From NCBI GenBank assembly GCA_030844895.1, contig JAUTDX010001479.1, forward strand, positions 1 to 64,000: a DNA stretch of 64,000 nucleotides, in the 5' to 3' direction. A model generated the notes under the pieces. The model worked only from the letters and a program-made list of their open reading frames with translations, was not told the origin of the DNA and did no database searches. The number at the start of each line of letters is the position of its first letter. The first letter of the stretch is position 1. This document shows positions 56,879 through 64,000 of this stretch, one piece after another. This DNA comes from Ambrosia x helenae. Lineage: Eukaryota > Streptophyta > Magnoliopsida > Asterales > Asteraceae. The position numbers were made by a program, and so were the translations under genes.

Positions 56879-57540
56879 CTAGTATTTTGTTCATCGCGCG
56901 TTGCAGCGACGCGAGGCGGGTAAAACCGTGATGTAACACACAAAGTGTAAAACACAATGCGTAAAAAACAACCACTAAAACTGTAAAACACAATGCTTTT
57001 AGCTTGGATCGGAACAAAATTTACTTTGAAACATGGACCAATTGGAAGCGTACATAAAATAAGAATAAAAACGTATTATATTTGACATCACTCTTTTTTC
57101 ATAAGAAAAAAAAGAGTATGTCGAAACGTAGACCAACTCGTATATATGCTGACACATATATGAAAATTTGCACTTAAAAGAAGGTTTTTCCAATAAAGAT
57201 ACGAAAAGGGTAAACTCGAAATTTTCCAAAAGAAAAAAAAGTTTAAGTCGAAACGTAGACCAACTCGTATTTATACAGACACATATATAAAAATTCGCAC
57301 GGAAAAAAATAGTTTTCTTTTTCCAACCAAAGGTATGAAAAAGGGTAATCTCGAAACCATAGAAACTCATGAGGGTCAAAATTTTTAAACACGTCGATAA
57401 ATTGTTTTTTTTTATAAAAGACATTAGCAAACAATAGTTATTGAAAAAAAGGTTAAATTAGAAAAAAAAACTTCATAGGTTAAAAACGTATATTATATAT
57501 CATACATGGGTAAAGTTAAAGCATTAGAAACTAAAATGGT
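56879..57540 (-). mobile_element. Helitron 3' end with internal tandem repeat
   Basis: On the minus strand a hairpin-forming GCGTCGCTGCAACGC is followed by a spacer and CTAGT at 56883-56879, a Helitron-type 3' end. To its right, GTCGAAACGTAGACCAACTC occurs at 57120 and 57247, a tandem repeat of about 127 bp, with a weaker relative near 57027. The right (5') end was not found; the end coordinate is only the limit of the repeat-like sequence. Confidence 0.5.
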
Positions 57541-57607
57541 TAATTTGAGAACTGTAGTTTTGGTTTTGTGAAATTTGCTTTGTAATATGTTTTGCACTGT
57601 ATTTTAG

Positions 57608-58030
57608 TTGTTTACAGGTCTAGCTTGGATTTCTTGTACTTGTGCTTGTGCTACTCGATTGAGTTTTGTTTACAAAAAATCGGACGTCCAATATCTGAGA
57701 GACAGGAGGACCTCGAAACATCAACCGATCACCACTTTTTTTTTTGTTTCAAATCTTCCTGCGGAGGTTACGAGTTCACTTTTGGGGAGAGCTTTTCAGC
57801 AGTTCGGGATTGTCAACGATGCGTACGTGGCTAGTAAGAGGGATGCAAGAGGCAACTTCTTTGGATTCGTAAGATATGAAGGTGTGCAAAACGTGGATGA
57901 GGTGTTGAAGAGTATGAATACAGTTAAGATCTATGAAGCTAAAGTAAGTGTTTCTTTGCCAAGTTCAATAAGAACCATAAGAGATTTCCAAACATGGGTG
58001 GCCAAACGGTTGGTGGAGGTGGAAATGTGA
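57608..58030 (+). pseudogene. LINE ORF1 start with RRM domain
   Basis: An open frame of about 140 residues contains an RNA recognition motif with RNP2-like FFFVSNLP and RNP1-like GNFFGFVRY. It resembles the fragment at 19310-19742. A stop follows at 58030. Since reverse transcriptase follows within 250 bp, this is a LINE ORF1 rather than a splicing factor gene. Confidence 0.8.
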
Positions 58031-58135
58031 GGTATCAAACCATCTACTAACCGTAATGTCCAAGAACCGGATGCCAAGAGATGAGGTGCAAAAGTAGGGA
58101 GCAAATACCACGGGGGAACTTATAGGGATGCGGCT

Positions 58136-60406
58136 TTGGGTATGAAGGGGCTTCAATCGTCGTCTAGGAAGGTTATTTCATTGGATGAGAGGACGGCTCT
58201 ATTTCCTAATCATTGCATGATGAGGTCTATCATTAGTGAGGCCAAGGGGGTCAATGATGTGAGGAAGATTAAAGTTCCGGTGGTGTTGTCCAACTTCCGG
58301 CCGATTAGCCTGATGGGTTGTGTCAGTAAAGTGGTGTCGAAGGTTTTGGTGAATAGGCTCAAAGGTGTTATTGGCAAGCTTATATCACCCAAGCAAACCG
58401 CTTTCTTATCCGGGAGAAATATAATGGACGAGCCGCTTATTTTGAATGAGTTGGTGGCGTGGATGAGAAAGACTAAAAAGGAAGTATGATATTTAAAGTC
58501 GACATTGATAAAGCTTATGATTCGGTATGTTGGGATTTTTTGATGGCTATCTTGGAACAAATGAATTTTCCGGAAAAGTGGCGGACTTGGGTTTTTGCAA
58601 TCATATCCGCAGCAAGGGCATCCGTTTTGGTGAATGGATCGCTAACTCTTGAATTTCAATGCCATAGAGGTTTGAGGCAAGGCGATCCAATATCACCATT
58701 TCTCTTTGTGATTGTCACGGAGGCTTTGACGGGCATCATGAAGAAAGTGTGCTCGTTTGGATTGTATAGAGGTTTGGAGTGTGGTGATTCGGGCCGACGC
58801 TTTCACACATCTTATACGCTGATGATGTGGTTTTCGTTGGCGAGTGCTTAATATGGAATGTAAAGAATCTACGCAGGATATTAAGGTGTTTTTATTTAGC
58901 ATCCGGATTGAAAGTTAATATGGCGAAATGTAGCTTGTTTGGAATTGTGGCTGAGACTTCTTTGATTAATTCAATGGCGGAATTGTTGGGGTGTAAAGCG
59001 GGCTCGTTTCCTTTTATTCATCTTGGATTGCAAGTAGGAGCTAATATGAACAAATGTAGGTCATGGGATAGTGTGGTGGAGGTGTTTAAAAACAGGTTGG
59101 CGATTTGGAAAGCGAAGTCGATATCTTATGGTGGTAGGATCACGTTAATTAAGTCGGTATTGAACTCCTTACCTACCTATTATTTTTCCCTTTATAGGGC
59201 TCTGGATAAAGTTTTAGACAAGCTCGATAGGATTCGACGTTTGTTCTTTTGGGGTAGGTCGGATGAGAAGGCAAAGCTTAATTGGGTCACTTGGCAAAAA
59301 AGTTATTGCGTCGGTTGAATATGAAGGAATTGGATTCGGTTCTCTTAAAGATGCTAATGGCGATGCTAGCTAAGTGATGGTGGAGGTTTAAAGTGGATGA
59401 ACATGGACTTTAGGGGGAAAATTATTTAGGCTATTCATCATGGGTCGCTTAATTGGAATTTTATTCCAGTAAAATTGATAGTTCCAGGTACTTGGAAGCA
59501 GATTAATAAGGCGGTGGAGTTGATTAGGGAGGTTGGGTTCAATGTAGTGAGGGCCATGATTGGGGTCGTTGGACGCGGGCCAGGAGTTCTGTTTTGGTTA
59601 GACTGCTGGGTTTCGAATGTTCCTCTACGTTTTGAGTTCCCAAGGCTGTTTCAGTTGGAGAAGAACAAATGGGCTTCGGTTGGGGATCGATTGGGTTGGG
59701 TTCAGGTGGGATTGGAAGAGGGAACTGCATTCGGGTTGGAAGCTGTTGATTTGCAGCTGCTGCAGCAGCGGGTGGGGGTCAAATCATTAGTGGGGTTGGG
59801 GATCATTATGTCTGGGGTTCGGGGGGTTGGGTGGCTTCTCGGTTCGTAGTTTAAAGTCCATTCTCACAGATTTGAGGTTCGACACTGTCCAGATCCGTTC
59901 AAATGGTGCAATTGGGTTCCGAAGAAGGTGTGTATCATTGCGTGGAGGGCGAGTTTAGGAAGACTTCCAAAATTACTCGCTTTGAGAGGAAGGGGCATTA
60001 CGTTTGGTTTGTGTTTGTGTCCGGTATGTGGTCTGGAAGAAGAAAATGTGGAGCACCTATTCGTGTCTTGCGCTTTCTCTCAATCGGTTTGGCAGCTCGT
60101 TTTCTCAATGGTGTGGCATGCATCCGTTTTTTGCTTTCTCTTTCTTTGATTTGCTGAATATTCATCGATACATGGGAGGTTCCGAAAAGGCTAAAAGTGA
60201 TATATGCCATAAATTTGACGACTATTTGGTGTATATGGAAGGATCGCAACGCGGTGGTTTTCGAGCAGAAACGTGGATCTATCAGCAGCGTTATCGGGGA
60301 GATAAAGTCACAAAGTTTGTTATGGGTCAAAGGCAGATCAAGGTGTGCAGAGTTGGATTGGAACATATGGGCTGGTCTTCGATTGCATAGGGTTGGGTGG
60401 AATTAG
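58136..60406 (+). pseudogene. LINE ORF2 (reverse transcriptase to zinc-binding domain), broken
   Basis: The pieces in order are SNFRPISLMGCVSKVVSKVL, IFKVDIDKAYDSVCWDFL, HRGLRQGDPISPFLF, the YADD block near 58815 (out of frame by a missing base upstream), GGRITLIKSVLNSLPTYYFS, WGRSDEKAKLNWVTWQK, and the zinc-binding CPVCGLEEENVEHLFVSC region with NLTTIWCIWKDRNAVVFEQ. Stops and frame changes occur between pieces. It is related to, but clearly diverged from, the LINE at 38.7-43.9 kb. Confidence 0.85.
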
Positions 60407-60482
60407 TTTGATAGTTTGTGTTCTGTTGTGTTTTGTTATTATTTGTATTGGTGTTTGACAGTTGTATGGGTGATTAATAATA

Positions 60483-60703
60483 CTCCCTCCGTCCCAATTT
60501 AAATGTCCCATGTTCAAAAACACACTTTTTAAGAAATTTTTTTGTTTGTATGTGATAAAATGACAATAATATCCTTAAAAGTGATGATTGTGTTTTGTCT
60601 TTTATGGGCAAAACTGGAAATTACATTTCTATTTATGGAAATAGACATTTAATTTGGGAAAACAAAAAAGGAAATAAGGACATTTAAATTGGGACGGAGG
60701 AAG
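60483..60703. mobile_element. Stowaway (Tc1/mariner) MITE
   Basis: The ends CTCCCTCCGTCCCAATTTAA and, inverted, CTTCCTCCGTCCCAATTTAA form a 26-bp inverted repeat with one mismatch. TA duplications lie at 60481-60482 and 60704-60705. CTCCCTCCGTCCCA is the diagnostic Stowaway terminus. The 221-bp element is non-coding and lies in the 3' untranslated region of a LINE. Confidence 0.95.
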
Positions 60704-60799
60704 TATTTTGTAAGGTGTGCAGAGTTGGATTGGGACATATGGGCTAGTAACCTGCTAGCGTTTTGGTGATTAATAATATTTTGTTGGCCATTCAAAAAT

Positions 60800-61310
60800 T
60801 AATTTAAAAACATTCGACTTTTCATCCTTTTGTATTCTATTTCTTGATTTAAAAACAAAAAAACTAATCCAAAGGTCGTCTTAAAATTTCTATATTTTCA
60901 ATACTAACTAACTAGTAGGTAATAAAACAATTATTATGGTTGGTCATGAGACGCTTGATTATTAATTATGGGTAACCTTGTAGCTTAAATTAAAATTGAA
61001 AATGAAAATTGGTAATTGAAGATTGAAAAGTGTAAATTATATTAAGAAAACAAGGCATAAAAGCTATATATTTAAACACCAATGTAGTATATTGATTACA
61101 AGACTTCAGGATTGATGAAGTGATAAACACATTTAAAATCTTTTCTACCTTTCATCACGTTTATATTAATTGTCTTATATTAAAAGTAAAGGTTAAAGTT
61201 ATAGTAAAAATGATCTTAGCATGAGAAGTGAAGAAATTTCAATAAAAAATATAATACTTTTACACTATTTATTATATTAACATATAAATGATCTTTACAT
61301 CAAAGATGCT
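60800..61310. other. gene-free AT-rich stretch
   Basis: No gene, terminal repeat or target duplication was recognised. Confidence 0.4.
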
Positions 61311-61322
61311 CTAAATGAAAGC

Positions 61323-61823
61323 CAAGGCCGGCCTTGAAGGGGTGCGGGGAGGACCCCCGGCCCGGGCCCAATTACTAAAGGGGCACTTTGAGCGGCGGCG
61401 AGGTTTTTTTTTTTTTTTTGGAAATATTTTCTTTCTGTTTTCGACCCAAAAAAAGATCTCATCTTGAACATCATTGTTTATAAACGCAAGAATGTGAAGG
61501 GTAAATAAGGAAGAAGATGAGTTATACATGACAAACTAGATTGGAAGGATACGACATAATTATAAAAAAAAAATTTGAAGTGTGTTATTTGAGATTTAAG
61601 AAATGATGGTTTTTATGAGCCAATTAACCAAACATATTAATTTTTATAATTATTATGACACTTTAAGTTCTATATCCAGTTCGACCGGTCCGACTAGGGA
61701 ACCGGTAAGGACACCGGTTCAACGTCCGTTTCAGTTATTAAAACATTGCTTAAAATACCTAAGACTAAAGGGCACACATTTCATGACTCGGCTCAGGCAC
61801 CTGAATTTTCAGAACCGGCCCTG
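61323..61823. mobile_element. Tip100-like hAT MITE (GGCCGG type)
   Basis: The ends CAAGGCCGGCCTTGAAG and, inverted, CAGGGCCGGTTCTGAAAA are flanked by the exact 8-bp duplication ATGAAAGC at 61315-61322 and 61824-61831. The interior has CCCCCGGCCCGGGCCCAA near the left end and a CCGGTCCGACTAGGGAACC-rich patch, and no full transposase. Confidence 0.88.
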
Positions 61824-62212
61824 ATGAAAGCATACATAAAATCGACACTTTTGTATCTTCCATGAAATTTAAGAACTGTATTTTAGAAGTGACAGTTTTT
61901 TTCCGTAACAAGCGAAACTCAATTAACATTCCACTTAATTTGCAGATTTTGTTTTGTCAAAAAAGTAGTTTCCTTTACCACCGACTGAAAAGTCATTTTT
62001 CTGATATGTTATATATTAGCGAAAATCTTCAAAATAAACATTGACCACCATTTAATTATAAAATAAACACATGAAAAGTTTTAAGCTTAGGGACTTCACA
62101 CTATTCAACACTACTCAGAATCTGACATTTGTCCCAAAAGTCTTAAAAAAAGACTATTTAACTTGTAATGGTCCCACAAACCAACCAATAAAATGATGAC
62201 ACGTGGGTGAAA

Positions 62213-62575
62213 AGAGTACTAGACGCTTGAGGGTCTTTTGTCTTGGTTCAGCCGATGCACTTAAATGCTTATGATTGGCTCTGCTCGTGTGGGTTCCTGC
62301 CTGAGAGGTCCCCAGTTCGATCCTTGCCACTTGCAAAATATGAGATTAAGGTCTTCGGGCCAAAAGGGTTACAGAACCCACAATGCTTGGATTCGAACTC
62401 AGAAGGGGATGAGGTTGATATCCTTGGCCGTTAAAAAAATAGCAAATACGTTACCGCTGGAAACTTATAAATGTTGGGTCATTTGTGGGCACACCCCGGT
62501 AAACTTATTGGAAGTCAAGTTTGAGTGTGGATCACGTCCAAAATATGAAAATAAAAAAAAATAGCTTGGTCAATA
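62213..62575 (+). repeat. SINE-like repeat (probable)
   Basis: CCCAGTTCGATCCTTGCC at about 62310 is a B box, and TGGCTCTGCTCGTGTGGG upstream is in the A-box position. The stretch ends in an A-rich run (AAAATAAAAAAAAAT at about 62549). No target duplication was found, so the limits are approximate. Confidence 0.45.
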
Positions 62576-62739
62576 AGTCGGCAGTCGGTTCCAATAAATA
62601 CAAAAAAAAAATGATGCAAATTCAATAACTCCATTTTATATGGTCTTCTTTCAATCGAGGGGGCAATTTTGGTAAAATGATTCAATATCAGATCGCACAA
62701 ACTTGAACGACGAGTTATATATGAATCCACCATCTGAAA

Positions 62740-63010
62740 AATCACTTGATGAACCGGTTTCAAACCAATATATCCTTTCCCCTTGTAAACCGGTTTCAAA
62801 CCAAAATCACTTGATGAATCCACCATTTAAATCGTTATTATCAAACCAATATATCCTTTCCCCTTGTAAAACCGGTTTCAAACTGAACCGGTTTCAACCC
62901 AAACTGAACCATAAGGTTGAAATCGGTTCGAGACACCCTCCGTCAAAACCGGTTTCAAACTAAATAGATATTTTTCCTCTTTTAAACTGGGTTCAAACCG
63001 AATTGGTTTG
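62740..63010. repeat. ACCGGTTTCAAAC repeats with an 81-bp duplication
   Basis: ACCAATATATCCTTTCCCCT plus TGTAAAACCGGTTTCAAAC-like sequence occurs near 62764 and 62845. ACCGGTTTCAAAC words recur at least six times. It may be part of a degraded DNA transposon. Confidence 0.6.
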
Positions 63011-63423
63011 AGCTAAACCCAATGTTGACTAGGTTTGATTGGACTCAAACCCAACCGGTTTAGGCCTTGAAACCGATTTGTCATGGGCGTCTTTGGCCCA
63101 AGCCGGGGAGGCCATCCGGCTTGGCCCATTTTCACCGGGGGCACAATATTTTTATAAAACTCCTATATATATGTGAGTGTAATTTAAATAGAAAACTTAT
63201 TTAACACTTAAAATGTAAATATTATTAACTAAAAGCTCATAACATTTATAAGCTCAATAGCTATTTAAATTACTAAATAAAAAATAAAAAATAAAATGGT
63301 ATTCTTTCTATTCAGAGTTGAAGTTGTTTGAGACATTACACAAATTTAGTGACCCTATAGATGTTTTGGAGCGTATGAAAAGAAGAACATTATTTTCCAA
63401 ATGCATGCATTTCATATAGAAAA

Positions 63424-63645
63424 TTGTTCGTGACCATTTCAGAAAGGAGTTTTTCAAAACTAAAATTCTTGAAATCATATACTTATGATCCAAAATGTCC
63501 CAAGAGACTTGGTAGGTTAGCGAGGATAGCTATCAACAAAGAAATCTTATATTGTATAAATTACGAAGAGTTGATCCACCAATTTGCTAGCAAGAATGCT
63601 AAGAGAGCTTCACGAATCGTCATACTAGGCTATCATGGTATGTAA
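63424..63645 (+). pseudogene. hAT transposase C-terminal (dimerisation domain) remnant
   Basis: The frame contains SERSFSKLKFLKSY, then RLGRLARIAINKEILYCINY and EELIHQFASKNAKRA. This matches the C-terminal dimerisation domain of hAT transposases of the ZMYM1/Tip100-like kind, where AERSFSKLK...LKSYLR... is followed by IDYE.LI..FASKNARRA. The start of the domain is in another frame or lost, and changes after LKSY break the usual pattern, so it is a relic. A GGGGGCAC-type sequence at 63090-63145 upstream resembles the interior of Tip100-like elements. Confidence 0.75.
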
Positions 63646-64000
63646 TTTAACTCATTCTACTACTATTATTTTGCTAATTGTTATGTTTACTATTGATTGT
63701 ACATAACAATCCTTTGCGATTTGTGCACCTTAGTTATGTATATTATTAGCTAAAAAATCCCTTACCAAGCAAGCTCTTTCCGGTATCAGTATCGACAATT
63801 TGTTGCCTATATCACCATTGTTTGTTTGACTACATCACCATCATTCATTTAATGATATTGCTTAAACAGACATTGGTATCTTTTTCCCTCTGAAAGGTGG
63901 GACTAGTGGAAGGAAAAAACTCAGGTGGGATTATTATCGGCCAAAAAAAGAAGTGTTGGATTATTAAAATCCATTTTGCCTAAAAAATGCATTAAAAACA

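Larger units (their letters stand above)
57600..60800 (+). mobile_element. LINE with internal deletion
   Basis: The copy keeps the ORF1 start with RRM (57608-58030) and then passes directly into reverse transcriptase (from about 58258). The ORF1 remainder, the endonuclease and the start of reverse transcriptase are absent. The C-terminal zinc-binding domain follows. The 3' end is interrupted by a Stowaway MITE (60483-60703) and includes a short duplicated piece before the final ATTCAAAAATT. Confidence 0.85.

Noticed and set aside
1..64000. CRISPR array, operon or prokaryotic-type system
   Set aside because: No regularly spaced identical short repeats were seen, and gene structure is clearly that of a plant nuclear genome.

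Overview
This window is nuclear DNA from a flowering plant. The evidence is AT-rich sequence, genes with introns and GT-AG junctions, plant-specific families (VQ-motif protein, COX6B with the long plant N-terminus) and a dense mixture of plant transposon types. A eudicot is likely. The repeat style is reminiscent of Asteraceae, but I cannot prove that from sequence alone.

Host genes, left to right. (1) A four-exon 14-3-3 gene at 2773-5161 (+) whose first exon carries one extra base. (2) An intronless VQ-motif gene at 11449-12255 (-), close to VQ9/HAIKU1. (3) A five-exon COX6B gene for cytochrome c oxidase subunit 6b at 20584-24572 (+), with two site II promoter motifs. (4) A paralogous pair of uncharacterised single-exon genes at 25626-26174 (-) and 50303-50983 (-), about 25 kb apart in the same orientation. 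(5) A candidate three-exon gene for a small membrane protein at 33100-33581 (+). (6) An uncharacterised single-exon gene with an N-terminal Cys/His motif at 55319-55765 (-). Weak exon-like remnants, including one bHLH exon fragment, lie at 48.7-49.8 kb.

Most of the rest is transposon-derived, and many insertions can be delimited to the base by target-site duplications (TSDs). 13.5-19.75 kb is a minus-strand LINE broken by three later insertions: a complete Cassandra element with 5S-rRNA-like LTRs that are identical by eye, a hAT MITE and a 3 kb solo LTR. 27.7-31.0 kb is a PIF/Harbinger element containing a Tip100-like hAT and a small Helitron. 32.07-32.77 kb is a second solo LTR. About 34.3-34.8 kb is plastid DNA inserted in the nucleus (NUPT), with a mutated trnT-UGU. 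35.1-38.6 kb is a Helitron holding a second Harbinger MITE. 38.7-43.9 kb is a long but broken LINE. 44.8-48.6 kb is a cluster of hAT MITEs, a Helitron end and a LINE 3' fragment. 57.6-60.8 kb is an internally deleted LINE with a Stowaway MITE in its 3' end. The right edge holds another Tip100-like MITE and a hAT transposase C-terminal remnant.

The host genes are ordinary single-copy neighbours rather than a pathway cluster. I saw no CRISPR array, operon or defence-type system. The most notable signals are the young Cassandra inside a LINE, the frameshifted 14-3-3 gene, the duplicated uncharacterised gene pair, the NUPT, and two Tip100-like hATs with nearly identical target sites.
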